DNA of 64,000 nt from Gillisella vitis (lineage in GTDB: Bacteria > Pseudomonadota > Alphaproteobacteria > Rhizobiales > Rhizobiaceae). The stretch spans positions 1,736,001 to 1,800,000 of the forward strand of contig NZ_CP056047.1 in the NCBI RefSeq assembly GCF_021559775.1. Direction: 5' to 3'. The notes beneath the pieces were generated by a model, which did no database searches, was not told the DNA's origin, and was given only the letters and a program-made list of their open reading frames with translations. Below, in pieces: positions 16,855 to 25,088 of this stretch (position 1 is its first letter; the number at the start of each line of letters is the position of its first letter). The position numbers were made by a program, and so were the translations under genes.

Positions 16855-18723
16855 TCATGCGTCCTTCTGCATTGCCGTATCCGCCTTACCGGAATAGCCG
16901 CGCGGCGTGTAAACCCAGGTCTTGCCGTCACCGGTTTTGACAGTGCGGCTTTCCGACGAACCAACGATGACCACCGTCAGCATATCGACATCATCGACAT
17001 TCAAGCCAGCCAGTGGCACGACCCGCACCGTCTCGCCGGGGCGTCCGAGATTGGTGGCGAGAATGACCGGCGTATCAGCCGGGCGATAGGTCAGCAGCTG
17101 GTCGCGGGCATAGGCCAGCTGCGTGCGCCGCTTCATCGACACCGGATTGTAGAAAGCGATGACGAAATCGCCCTCGCCCGCCGCCTTGACCCGGCGCTGG
17201 ATATGCTCCCAGGGTGTCAACAGGTCCGACAGTGAAATGGTGCAGAAATCATGGCCGAGCGGCGCACCAATCCGGGCGGCGGCAGCCTGAAGCGCGGAAA
17301 TGCCCGGCGAAACCTGCACCTCGATCCGCTGCGCACCCCCAGAAATTCCACCCTTGTCCAAAAGCTCGAACACCAGCGTTGCCATGGCATAAATACCGGC
17401 ATCGCCGGAACAGACCAGCGCCACCGTCTTGCCCTCACCCGCCAGTTCCATCGCATGGACCACGCGGGCTTCTTCCTTGCCAAGGTCGAAATCATGCCGG
17501 GTCTTGCCCTCGGCAAGCGATCCGAGCAGATCGAGGTAAAGCGAGTAGCCAACGAGATCGCTCGACGCTGCCACCATGCGCGAGACTTCCGGCGAACGCC
17601 AACCTTCCGACCCCGGCCCGATGCCGACAACGAACAATGTCCCGCGGGCGCGGCCAAAGCTTGTTTTCTTGATGGGCTGGGCGCTGCGGCCAAGCGCAGC
17701 CGTCACGCCTTTCGATTTAATCTTGGGCAGAACCAGCACCCCATCCGAACCGGCCAACGCCAGCGCCGCGCCCTCCGCCACGCCGTGGCAGCCGACTTCG
17801 GCAAACACCACATCCGAAGGGTTTTGCAACCGGGGCCGTTCCTGTTCCAGCCGCTCGGCGGAAAAGAACCGAGCGGGCACGCCGAAATGCTCGGCCACCG
17901 CATGGATTGCCGCCTCATCGGCCTTGACGTCGATAGAGGCCACAGCACCAAGGCTTTGCGCGGCAAGACCCGATATATCCAATGCCTGCTGCGCCAGCGC
18001 AATCGCCTCTTCAACAGAGGCATGGCGCTCGCAGCCCATGCCCAGCACCAGGGTTTTCGGGTGATAGACCAGTTCCAGCGGCCCCGCCGTTCGGCGCTGA
18101 TCGGTGACGGTCAGCGTCACCTTGCCCTCGTCGTCAAAGGCTAGACGCGAAGCCGCCAGCCAATCCGCATCGCCAACCAGGCGGACGCTTGCCCCGGCCA
18201 CCAATTCGGCCATGACGGTCTTGGCCTGTTCAGGATTGGCCAGCGCATAGCCCTCCGATGGCGCATCCAAAGCCACACCGAACCGCAGATCGCCTGCCGT
18301 GGTAATCGCCGCATGGGCATTGAGAGCCACAGCAACGGTGCGGGCCAGATCATTAGCGCCGTGGTGGCCGCCCAGCAGTGGCACGACAGAATTGCCATCC
18401 TCGGACACGCACAGCACCGGTGGTTCGGACTGCTTATCGGCAAGCAATGGTGCCAGCAGCCGGATCAACGCGCCCGATGCCATGATTGCGATGATCGGAC
18501 GGCCAGCAGAAAACAACGCCCGGACATGGCTTTTCACATCGTCAAAGCTCTGATCCGCCCCGTCCACGCGGGAGGCGACAGCGTGAACCTCACCGCCAAC
18601 AGCCTCGGCAATGCGCCGCGCCAAGGCCAAGGCCGTTGGCATCAGAATGACAATAGCGGGTTTTGTATTGTCGTTTTTTTCAGAGCCAGTTTTTTCAGGG
18701 CCGTTTTTTTGAGGCGTCGTCAT
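16855..18723 (-). CDS. cobJ: Fused CbiG - precorrin-3B C17-methyltransferase (CbiG-CobJ)
   Basis: A 622-residue fusion of two pathway enzymes. Residues 22-140 form the CbiG N-terminal domain (IIAIMASGALIRLLAPLL, GGHHGAN at 119-124). Residues 140-215 form a linker or middle domain, and 222-345 the CbiG C-terminal/CobE-like domain (LVLGMGCERHASVEEAI, VFAEVGCHGVAEGAAL). From about 361 comes a complete CobJ/CbiH methyltransferase (GTLFVVGIGPGSEGWRSPEV, LVCSGDAGIYAMA, AAARIGAPLGHDFCTISLSDLLTPW). CbiG opens the delta-lactone in the early-cobalt pathway, and CobJ methylates C17 and contracts the ring, so the two act consecutively. The first 20 residues are Lys/Glu-rich and low complexity. It overlaps the cobI stop by 1 nt. 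Confidence 0.94.
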   Translation of the reverse strand: MTTPQKNGPEKTGSEKNDNTKPAIVILMPTALALARRIAEAVGGEVHAVASRVDGADQSFDDVKSHVRALFSAGRPIIAIMASGALIRLLAPLLADKQSEPPVLCVSEDGNSVVPLLGGHHGANDLARTVAVALNAHAAITTAGDLRFGVALDAPSEGYALANPEQAKTVMAELVAGASVRLVGDADWLAASRLAFDDEGKVTLTVTDQRRTAGPLELVYHPKTLVLGMGCERHASVEEAIALAQQALDISGLAAQSLGAVASIDVKADEAAIHAVAEHFGVPARFFSAERLEQERPRLQNPSDVVFAEVGCHGVAEGAALALAGSDGVLVLPKIKSKGVTAALGRSAQPIKKTSFGRARGTLFVVGIGPGSEGWRSPEVSRMVAASSDLVGYSLYLDLLGSLAEGKTRHDFDLGKEEARVVHAMELAGEGKTVALVCSGDAGIYAMATLVFELLDKGGISGGAQRIEVQVSPGISALQAAAARIGAPLGHDFCTISLSDLLTPWEHIQRRVKAAGEGDFVIAFYNPVSMKRRTQLAYARDQLLTYRPADTPVILATNLGRPGETVRVVPLAGLNVDDVDMLTVVIVGSSESRTVKTGDGKTWVYTPRGYSGKADTAMQKDA

Positions 18724-19457
18724 TAAAGTCTTTCCGTTTGCGGAGCCGCGCCAAGCGCCCAGCCCTCTGCCCCCTGGTAAATCAGGATCATCGAGAAATA
18801 TGGGGCAACATCTTCCGCGACATCGCCTAGCGGCAGCAGGCGCTCGCTTTGCAGCGACACGCGCTCGACATAACCGGCATTGGCCGTCAGGCCCATGGTG
18901 TCGATCAGCGCCCGGATGCGGGGGAAATGCCGTCCCAATTTGATGATGGCGACGGCAGAGGCGCTTTCGATCCGGGCGCGCAGCACATCATTCTCCAGCG
19001 GGCCTGGTAGCACGGTCAGCACATCGTTGCGGGCCGCCAGCGGGCGGCCATAGGCAGCGGCGGCGGCCATCATCGACGAGACACCGGGAACAACTTCGGT
19101 CGGGTAGCGATGCGCCAGTCGCTCGAACAGATACATGAACGAGCCGTAGAAAAATGGATCGCCCTCACACAGCACCGCCACATCCGAACCGGCATCCAGA
19201 TGATGCGACAGGGTGACAGCGGCGGCGTCATAAATTTCCTGGGCTGGGTATCGCTCGACCCGCATCGGCACGATCATTGGCACTTCCAGCTGGTCGGCCC
19301 GCAGATAGGGCGCGGCAATCTGGCGGGCAAAGCTTGGACCGGTATCAGGTGCCGGATAGGCAACAACCGGCGCGGAGGTCAGGATGCGATGCGCCTTCAA
19401 GGTCATCAGTTCCGGGTCGCCGGGGCCGAGACCAAGGCCATAGAGTTTACCTGTCAT
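18723..19457 (-). CDS. cobI: Precorrin-2 C20-methyltransferase
   Basis: A 244-residue SAM-dependent methyltransferase acting on precorrin-2 (or its cobalt form; CobI/CbiL). It begins MTGKLYGLGLGPGDPELMTLKAHRIL and contains VAVLCEGDPFFYGSFMYLFERL and VVPGVSSMMAAAAAYGRPLA, the family's second and third SAM-site blocks. The ATG at 19457 overlaps the cobL stop by 4 nt (ATGA); the frame extends five codons further upstream but without support. Middle of the unit-C operon. Confidence 0.95.
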   Translation of the reverse strand: MTGKLYGLGLGPGDPELMTLKAHRILTSAPVVAYPAPDTGPSFARQIAAPYLRADQLEVPMIVPMRVERYPAQEIYDAAAVTLSHHLDAGSDVAVLCEGDPFFYGSFMYLFERLAHRYPTEVVPGVSSMMAAAAAYGRPLAARNDVLTVLPGPLENDVLRARIESASAVAIIKLGRHFPRIRALIDTMGLTANAGYVERVSLQSERLLPLGDVAEDVAPYFSMILIYQGAEGWALGAAPQTERL

Positions 19458-20680
19458 TTGGAAACACTCCATGTTGTCACCGGCATCAGCGATTTCCAGC
19501 CGCAGAACCGACCGACGGGTGCTGCGCGCGACACGGAAATCCGGCTCATCTCACCACCATGCAGGCTGCGCAAAGTCACAAGCTGTGCCTCGCCTTCCAA
19601 CGTCACGGCATTGGCGACCAGCCGCCCGCCTGGCTTCAGCGCCTGCCAGCAGGCCTCGAACAGACCGTCGGTGGTGATGCCGCCGCCAATGAAAATCACG
19701 TCCGGCGGATCAAGCTTCAGCAGCCCCGCCGGTGCTTCGGCCTCGACAATCTCCAGATCCGGCACGCCAAGCACCTCGGCATTGTCGCGCATCATCGCCA
19801 GCCGCTCCGGCTTCGGCTCGATTGCGATAGCGCGGGTGCCCATTCCAGTCCGCAGCCACTCAATCGCGATGGAGCCGCAACCGGCACCGACATCCCAGAG
19901 CAAAGCATTGGGAAACGGCGCCAGATGCGCAAGCGTTGCCGCCCTCACCTCACGTTTGGTCAATTGCCCATCGTGACGGAAGGCATCGTCCGGCAGGCCC
20001 GGCACCGGCGAGAGAAGCACTCCGGCAGCGGCGCAATCCACGGCAAGCGTGTTGAAATCAGCAATCCCCGGCAGCTGCGCCAGCAGGTCTTGCGCGGTGA
20101 CATGCAGGATGCGCTCCAGCGCGCCGCCCATATGTTCCAGCACATGCAGCATGGAGGCCCCAAAGCCACGCCGCACCAGCAGATCGGCGGCCTCGAAAAC
20201 CGTTTCGGCATTGGAGGTCAGGGCGAGGATACGCGCACCCGGCAGCACATGCCGGTTGAGATAGGACAGCGGGCGGCCATGCAGCGAAATCTGCGCCACA
20301 TTTTGCAGCGGCCAGCCAAGCCGGGCAGCCGCCAGCGAAAAGGCCGAGGGGCTGGGCAGAACCCGCATGTCTTCCGGCTGCACATAGCGCCGCAGCGTCG
20401 CACCTATGCCGAAATGCATGGGATCGCCGGTCGCCACCACCACGACCGGCGTGCCGCGCAGTGCCAGAAGCTGATCCAGTGTTTCCCGAAAACCAGCACC
20501 CCAGGTGAGGATGCGCCGCACATTGGGAATGGCATCGGCCACCGCATGTTCCAACCGCTCACCCAGCACCAGCACCTGCGCTTCGCTGAGATGGGCAAGC
20601 TGCTGCGGCGTCAGGCTGGCGAGACCGCCATCACCGATGCCGATAATGGTCAGCCATGGATCGCTGGTTGCCTCAGTCAT
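19454..20680 (-). CDS. cobL: Precorrin-6Y C5,15-methyltransferase (decarboxylating)
   Basis: A 408-residue bifunctional enzyme equal to CbiE plus CbiT. The CbiE-type methyltransferase spans about residues 10-210 (ITIIGIGDGG-like start, VVVVATGDPMHFGIGATL, LPSPSAFSLAAARLGWPL). The CbiT-type Rossmann methyltransferase starts near 235 with SAM motif I DVGAGCGS at 263-270. It methylates C5 and C15 and decarboxylates the acetate on ring C. The ATG at 20680 lies within the 3' end of the cobH fusion gene (8-nt overlap), a better choice than the upstream ATG at 20737. Confidence 0.95.
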   Translation of the reverse strand: MTEATSDPWLTIIGIGDGGLASLTPQQLAHLSEAQVLVLGERLEHAVADAIPNVRRILTWGAGFRETLDQLLALRGTPVVVVATGDPMHFGIGATLRRYVQPEDMRVLPSPSAFSLAAARLGWPLQNVAQISLHGRPLSYLNRHVLPGARILALTSNAETVFEAADLLVRRGFGASMLHVLEHMGGALERILHVTAQDLLAQLPGIADFNTLAVDCAAAGVLLSPVPGLPDDAFRHDGQLTKREVRAATLAHLAPFPNALLWDVGAGCGSIAIEWLRTGMGTRAIAIEPKPERLAMMRDNAEVLGVPDLEIVEAEAPAGLLKLDPPDVIFIGGGITTDGLFEACWQALKPGGRLVANAVTLEGEAQLVTLRSLHGGEMSRISVSRAAPVGRFCGWKSLMPVTTWSVSK

Positions 20681-22325
20681 TGGCGCCAAGCCCTCCCGCC
20701 AGCGCATTGACCGCAGCCGATGCCATGGCGGAACCACCTCGCCGACCTTGAACGGCTATGAACGGCACGCCCCGGCTGTTGGCGGCAAGCTCTGCCTTGC
20801 TTTCGGCTGCCCCGACAAAGCCAACCGGCAGACCGAGGATCAATGCTGGCTTCGGCGCTCCCTGATCCAGCAGTTCCAAGAGGCGAAACAGCGCCGTCGG
20901 CGCATTGCCGATGGCAACGACCGCGCCTTCCAACTGACCGGCCCAAAGATTGACCTGCGCTGCCGAGCGGGTATTGCCTGCCCAGGCGGCCAGTGGCCGC
21001 ACCCTGACATCATTGATCAGGCAGACCACTTCGTTTTCCGCGGGCAGAAGACTGCGGATAATGCCGTGCCGGACCATTTCCGCATCGCAGAGAATGGGCG
21101 CACCGGCGGCAAGTGCCGCAGCGCCTGCCTCAAAGGCACCCTGCGAAAACACGATGTCATCGGCCATATCGATCATGCCGCAGGCATGGATCAAGCGGAT
21201 CACCAGCGGCTGCATGACAGCAGGAAACCGGTCGAAATTGGCCTCGCGCCGGATAATCTCGAAGGACTGGCGGTAAATCTCGGCTGGCTGGCGGATATAG
21301 TCGAGGACTGGAATCTGCATGACGTCTTCCGTTGCGTCATCCGGCTCACCTAACGGAAGCTCTGCACCTGTGATGGCCAGATCTTCATGGCCAATGCCTA
21401 GCACCCAGCCCTCTTCCTGCGTCGTCACGTCAATCTCCTCATCCGAGAGCATACGGGGCCGTTCAAACAGCCGACCCAACATCCCGGCCGCGTCGAACCC
21501 CGCAAAGGCTCTCGCCACCCGGCGCACCTGCGCGGCATCCTTCACTTCATTCTCGTGATCCCCCAACGAAAACAGCGAGGGATAAATTTCCGCCAAAACG
21601 ACATGATGGCCGCCGCTGGAAAAATCCGGCTGGCCATCGAGCCGCCCAAAGGCACCCTCTGGTTTTTCCGCATGTCCAGCCGCAAAGCCAGTCTCAAACG
21701 GCCAGACCGCAATCTTGTCACGGTTCGGATGCCCGTCGAGAAAGGCACTCAACCGGGCAATGCCCAGCAGGCTCTGGCTGCCGACTGACCCGGCATAGGC
21801 TAGTTGCCAGACGGATTTTGCGCCGCGCGCATGGCGCTCCGAAAGCCGCAGGGTGAAAGGCGCGCTGGTGGGGGCCGCGGGCTTTGTCGCGGGCAGACCA
21901 TCCAGGTCCAGCGCCTGCGGCCTGCCCCAGAAGCGCAGCTCCCGAGCAAAATAATCCCGGTTCCAACGGGCAGCCAGCGCGAAACGGTTATTGGCGTTAT
22001 CAGCGCCGTCCTCAATCTCACGGGCAATGGCGCGCCACAGCCCTTGCCAACCCGACTCACCCGTCACCCGCTCTGCTGTGCCCGTGGGATAACCGAAGGC
22101 GAAATCGAAACCGGCCAGCAGGCGCTTTCCTGCCGCCAGCGCATCGCTGACCACAGTCTCAAACCGCGCCATGAAGGCGGCACGGGTGGGGAAGTTTTCC
22201 AGCCAGACGATTTCTGCCCCCGCCGCACCGCAATCGACAAGGCAGGCCCAGATGGAGTTCTTGCCCGTCACCGGCTTGGCTGCGCCGGACCAGTCCACGA
22301 TCAAGATGCGGTCGAATAAGGCCAT
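20673..22325 (-). CDS. cobH: Precorrin-8X methylmutase fused to a 335-residue N-terminal domain of unknown function
   Basis: A 550-residue fusion. Residues 336-550 are a complete CobH/CbiC methylmutase that moves the C11 methyl to C12 to give hydrogenobyrinic (or cobyrinic) acid. The active-site histidine is in VIRLIHACGM, with ILCDAEMVRHGI and PALILGLPVGFVGAAESK. Ordinary CobH is about 210 residues, so residues 1-335 are extra. That domain begins ILIVDWSGAAKP, has AGFDFAFGYP near residue 70 and NNRFALAARWN near 112, and looks like an RNase H-like fold reminiscent of DUF429; its function is unknown. The ATG at 21320 (MQIPVLDY) could in principle also start free CobH. It overlaps the cbiX stop by 1 nt. 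Confidence 0.9.
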   Translation of the reverse strand: MALFDRILIVDWSGAAKPVTGKNSIWACLVDCGAAGAEIVWLENFPTRAAFMARFETVVSDALAAGKRLLAGFDFAFGYPTGTAERVTGESGWQGLWRAIAREIEDGADNANNRFALAARWNRDYFARELRFWGRPQALDLDGLPATKPAAPTSAPFTLRLSERHARGAKSVWQLAYAGSVGSQSLLGIARLSAFLDGHPNRDKIAVWPFETGFAAGHAEKPEGAFGRLDGQPDFSSGGHHVVLAEIYPSLFSLGDHENEVKDAAQVRRVARAFAGFDAAGMLGRLFERPRMLSDEEIDVTTQEEGWVLGIGHEDLAITGAELPLGEPDDATEDVMQIPVLDYIRQPAEIYRQSFEIIRREANFDRFPAVMQPLVIRLIHACGMIDMADDIVFSQGAFEAGAAALAAGAPILCDAEMVRHGIIRSLLPAENEVVCLINDVRVRPLAAWAGNTRSAAQVNLWAGQLEGAVVAIGNAPTALFRLLELLDQGAPKPALILGLPVGFVGAAESKAELAANSRGVPFIAVQGRRGGSAMASAAVNALAGGLGAND

Positions 22326-23653
22326 CAGGTCTTCTTCATGGATTTTGGCCCGAGCGGATGATCCGCATGGGGGTAAGGCGCATGGGTATGGCTGTGGGCG
22401 TGTCCATGGTCGTGATGGTGGTCATGCCCGTGGTGGGCGTGTCCATGGTCGTGCGTGTGATCATGCCCATGGTGGTCGTGGCTATGGTCATGACCACAGC
22501 CGCAATCCGACCCGTGTTCGTGGACATGCGCCTTACCGCTGGACGGCGCATTCATCACCGCTTCCAGTCCCGCATCTGGGCTGGCATTCAGCAAATGCCC
22601 GTATTTGCCGCCAAGCGTTGTCGATGCGCCATAGTCGAAAGCCGGTTGCAGCGGGGCCGGATCGGCATGGCTATGCACCGGCGTCCACGGCAGGCCATGC
22701 TTGAGACAGAACGCCTGATCGCGGCAGGAGGCGTCGCAATCGCCCTTGCACGGACAGTCTTCCAGCCCGCCGCCAATGCCCTCGACATGATGGTGGTGGC
22801 TTTCCTGCGGCTGGCCGATATCGGCCTCGAAGCCTAGAACCTGTTCGCGGTATTTGCACATCTGGCAGTTCATCACCGCCGCCCCTTCGAGGATTTCGTG
22901 CACCCGGTCCTGAAAGGCATCCAGCACCAGCGGATGGTCGTTGAGATAGCTGGCCTTGACGAACTGGATATCCGGATGGCGGGCTGCCACCTCATCGGTA
23001 TAGCTGTAGATCCGCTTCACCAGCACGCCGGTAAACAGGAAATAGGGGAAGACGATAATGCGTTTGTAACCCAGTTTGGCGGCATGGGTCAGGCCCGGCT
23101 CCACCAGCGGAAAGGTCACGCCGGAATAACAGGTTTCGCCCCAGCCAAAGCCCATGCCTTCCCACAGCATCCGCATCACTTTGGTGGCGTTAGAATTGGC
23201 ATCGGGATCGGAAGAGCCGCGCCCGACCACCATCAGCAGCGTGTCATGCTTATCGACAAAACCCAGTTGCGCATTCGCCTCATCTACTGCTGCCTGGATG
23301 CGATCACCGGCAGCGCGGATCATCTTCAGGTCGATGCCAAGCTCGCGCCCATAGTTGATCACCATGCCCGGGTTCTGCGCCTGATAGGTATTCAGCACGG
23401 AGGGAATATCGTTCTTGGCATGGCCCGCCGCAAACAGCATGCCCGGCACGGCCAGAACCCGTGTCACGCCCTTTTCCCGCAAGCTGTCGAGACCTGCCGA
23501 GATCACCGGATTGCAGAATTCCAGATAGCCGTATTCGACGGGGAGGTCGGGATTGCGCGCTTTCAGCCCTTCGGCGATGACAGCGAATTCGCGCGCCGCA
23601 TTCTGGTTGCGGCTGCCATGTCCACAGACCATGATTCCGAGTTTTTCTGCCAT
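22325..23653 (-). CDS. cbiX: Long-form sirohydrochlorin cobaltochelatase CbiX with Cys cluster and His-rich tail
   Basis: A 442-residue chelatase that inserts Co2+ into sirohydrochlorin in the early-cobalt pathway. Two CbiX/CbiK-type half domains fill residues 1-255, with the metal/porphyrin-site histidines H12 (VCGHGSRN) and H78 (LFAAGHAKND). MNCQMC at 261-266 matches the MxCxxC [4Fe-4S] motif described for Bacillus megaterium CbiX. A further cluster CPCKGDCDASC (300-310) follows. Residues 376-432 are extremely His/Asp-rich, probably for cobalt storage or delivery. The frame is open to 23815, but the ATG at 23653 (MAEKLGIMVCGHG) has a GGGAGC ribosome-binding site. First gene of unit C; no B12 box is visible in its leader. 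Confidence 0.92.
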   Translation of the reverse strand: MAEKLGIMVCGHGSRNQNAAREFAVIAEGLKARNPDLPVEYGYLEFCNPVISAGLDSLREKGVTRVLAVPGMLFAAGHAKNDIPSVLNTYQAQNPGMVINYGRELGIDLKMIRAAGDRIQAAVDEANAQLGFVDKHDTLLMVVGRGSSDPDANSNATKVMRMLWEGMGFGWGETCYSGVTFPLVEPGLTHAAKLGYKRIIVFPYFLFTGVLVKRIYSYTDEVAARHPDIQFVKASYLNDHPLVLDAFQDRVHEILEGAAVMNCQMCKYREQVLGFEADIGQPQESHHHHVEGIGGGLEDCPCKGDCDASCRDQAFCLKHGLPWTPVHSHADPAPLQPAFDYGASTTLGGKYGHLLNASPDAGLEAVMNAPSSGKAHVHEHGSDCGCGHDHSHDHHGHDHTHDHGHAHHGHDHHHDHGHAHSHTHAPYPHADHPLGPKSMKKT

Positions 23654-23989
23654 GACAAAAGGCTCCCTGCTTCGTTTCGTTTTATGTACGAAGCGCCGGA
23701 GCCGCCGGTTTTTCCGGCATCTCCTATGGCCTTTGGGACAGCTCCGGAATTGGCCCCCTGATTGGGTCAGCCGCACCGGACGATTCCAGCCTGTCGAACA
23801 GGCGCCGTCGCACATCTTGAGGGGCAGGAATAGCGAAGGCCCGGTTCCGGGTCAAACCGCAATTTCAGCCGGAGACGATCCGCCACGGTCAAGATCATTC
23901 TCACGGAAAATTTTCCTCTCAAACCGATTACCGTTTCGCAGGGAATGCAGTAAGAGGCTTGATACGCCCCTCTTCTGCGGATTTCCCCG
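23654..23989. other. Divergent intergenic region between cbiX and the TSUP permease gene
   Basis: The region has no protein gene. It carries a degenerate palindromic repeat (23918-23953) and a short GCCGG-TTTTT-CCGGC hairpin near 23703. I looked for the cobalamin riboswitch B12 box (as at 31929-31944) and found none, so cbiX control is not by an obvious second riboswitch. Confidence 0.55.
23918..23953. repeat. TGCATAAT-family palindromic repeat, degenerate copy 4
   Basis: TCAAACCGATTACCGTTTCG and the trailing AATGCAGTAA match the core and right end of the other copies. The left TGCATAAT arm is reduced to AAAATTTTCCTC. It lies 37 nt before the start of the rightward TSUP gene. Confidence 0.5.
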
Positions 23990-24775
23990 ATGACCGATAT
24001 TGCCATCCAAGCCCTGATCTTCCTGTTTTTTGCCGCCTTCATTGCAGGTTTTGTCGATTCCATTGCCGGTGGTGGCGGGTTGATCACCATTCCCGCCATG
24101 CTGATTGCCGGTATTCCACCGCTGGAAACGCTGGGAACCAACAAATTGCAGGGCATGTTCGGCTCGGCCTCTGCCACCATCGCCTATGGCCGCAAGGGTC
24201 ATGTGAACCTGAAGAAACAATTGCCGATGGCCGCCATGTCGGTGCTGGGTGGCGCGATTGGCGCTGTCATCGCGACCTATGTGCCGGGCGATGTGCTGAA
24301 AGCGTTGATGCCGTTTCTGCTGGTGGCGATTGCCGCCTATTTCGCCCTGAAGCCGAATATTTCCGACGTCGATAGCCACCAGCGGATGACGCCATTCCTG
24401 TTTGGCCTGACCCTTGCGCCACTAATCGCCATTTATGACGGCGTCTTCGGCCCCGGCACCGGCTCTTTCCTGATGCTGGCCTTCGTTTCGCTCGCCGGTT
24501 TCGGGATGTTGAAAGCCACCGCCCACACAAAACTGCTGAATTTCGGCTCCAATGTCGGCGCCTTCCTGGTCTTCGTCTTCAATGGCGTGGTTTTGTGGAA
24601 AATCGGCATTGTCATGGGCATCGGTCAGTTCCTGGGCGCCCAGACCGGCTCGAAACTGGCAATGAAAAGCGGTGCCAAAATCATCAAGCCGCTGTTGATC
24701 GTCACCTGCATCGGGCTGGCGATAAAGCTGCTGCTGGACCCGACCAATCCGGTGCGGGTCTGGATGGGGATTTGA
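23990..24775 (+). CDS. TSUP family (TauE/SafE, DUF81) membrane permease
   Basis: A 261-residue inner-membrane protein with about eight hydrophobic segments in two repeats, each starting with the family motif. The first is AGFVDSIAGGGGLITIPAML (about residues 20-39) followed by LGTNKLQGMFGSASATIAY. The second is IAIYDGVFGPGTGSFLMLAFVSLAGFGMLKATAHTKLLNFGSN. TSUP proteins export sulfite or sulfonates or move other small anions; the substrate cannot be read from sequence. It is divergent from cbiX across 336 nt and is flanked by cobalamin genes on both sides. A role in the cobalt or sulfur economy of the pathway is therefore conceivable but unproven. Confidence 0.9.
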   Translation: MTDIAIQALIFLFFAAFIAGFVDSIAGGGGLITIPAMLIAGIPPLETLGTNKLQGMFGSASATIAYGRKGHVNLKKQLPMAAMSVLGGAIGAVIATYVPGDVLKALMPFLLVAIAAYFALKPNISDVDSHQRMTPFLFGLTLAPLIAIYDGVFGPGTGSFLMLAFVSLAGFGMLKATAHTKLLNFGSNVGAFLVFVFNGVVLWKIGIVMGIGQFLGAQTGSKLAMKSGAKIIKPLLIVTCIGLAIKLLLDPTNPVRVWMGI

Positions 24776-24806
24776 ACCACGTTGCTATGTTTACAACCAT
24801 CCACTA

Positions 24807-24821
24807 TATTCATTTTGAATA
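24807..24821. promoter_or_regulatory. Inverted repeat upstream of parD, likely autoregulatory operator
   Basis: TATTCA-TTT-TGAATA is a perfect 6-bp inverted repeat 19 nt before the parD start. ParD-type antitoxins bind such palindromes to repress their own operon, which is the basis for this call. Confidence 0.5.
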
Positions 24822-24839
24822 CAGGATAGAGGTTTACCC

Positions 24840-25088
24840 ATGGCAACAACCAGCCTGACACTTGGCCCGCATTGGGAAGGCTTCATCAAGCAGCAGATAA
24901 ACAGTGGCCGCTATGCCTCTGCGAGCGAAGTGGTGCGCGACGCGCTCCGCGAGTTGGAGGAGCGGGAAGAAAAGCTGAAAATTTTGCGCCATCAGATCGA
25001 CACGGGTTGGCAACAGGCAGACCGTGGAGAGTTTGCAGAGGATTGGTCGCTCCAGTCCCTCAATGAAAAGCTCGACCGCGAACAATGA
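24840..25088 (+). CDS. parD: ParD-like antitoxin
   Basis: An 82-residue ribbon-helix-helix antitoxin. The start MATTSLTLGPHWEGFIKQQINSGRYASASEVVRDALRELEEREEKL is the canonical ParD N terminus (beta strand, then two helices with the SGRYxSASEVVRDALRxLE signature). The C-terminal part (about residues 45-82) is the toxin-neutralising tail. A GAGGT ribosome-binding site precedes the ATG. It overlaps the toxin gene by 4 nt and an operator-like inverted repeat lies in its promoter. Confidence 0.93.
   Translation: MATTSLTLGPHWEGFIKQQINSGRYASASEVVRDALRELEEREEKLKILRHQIDTGWQQADRGEFAEDWSLQSLNEKLDREQ

Noticed and set aside
22358-22837. 159-codon plus-strand frame that looks like a hydrophobic Met/Val-rich membrane protein
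   Set aside because: It is the reverse complement of the CbiX His/Asp-rich tail; His codons read as Met/Val on the other strand, giving a false membrane protein.
23654-23900. Possible second cobalamin riboswitch in the cbiX leader
   Set aside because: Neither the B12 box nor the CCGCaACTGT core could be found on the minus strand, although GC-rich hairpins are present.
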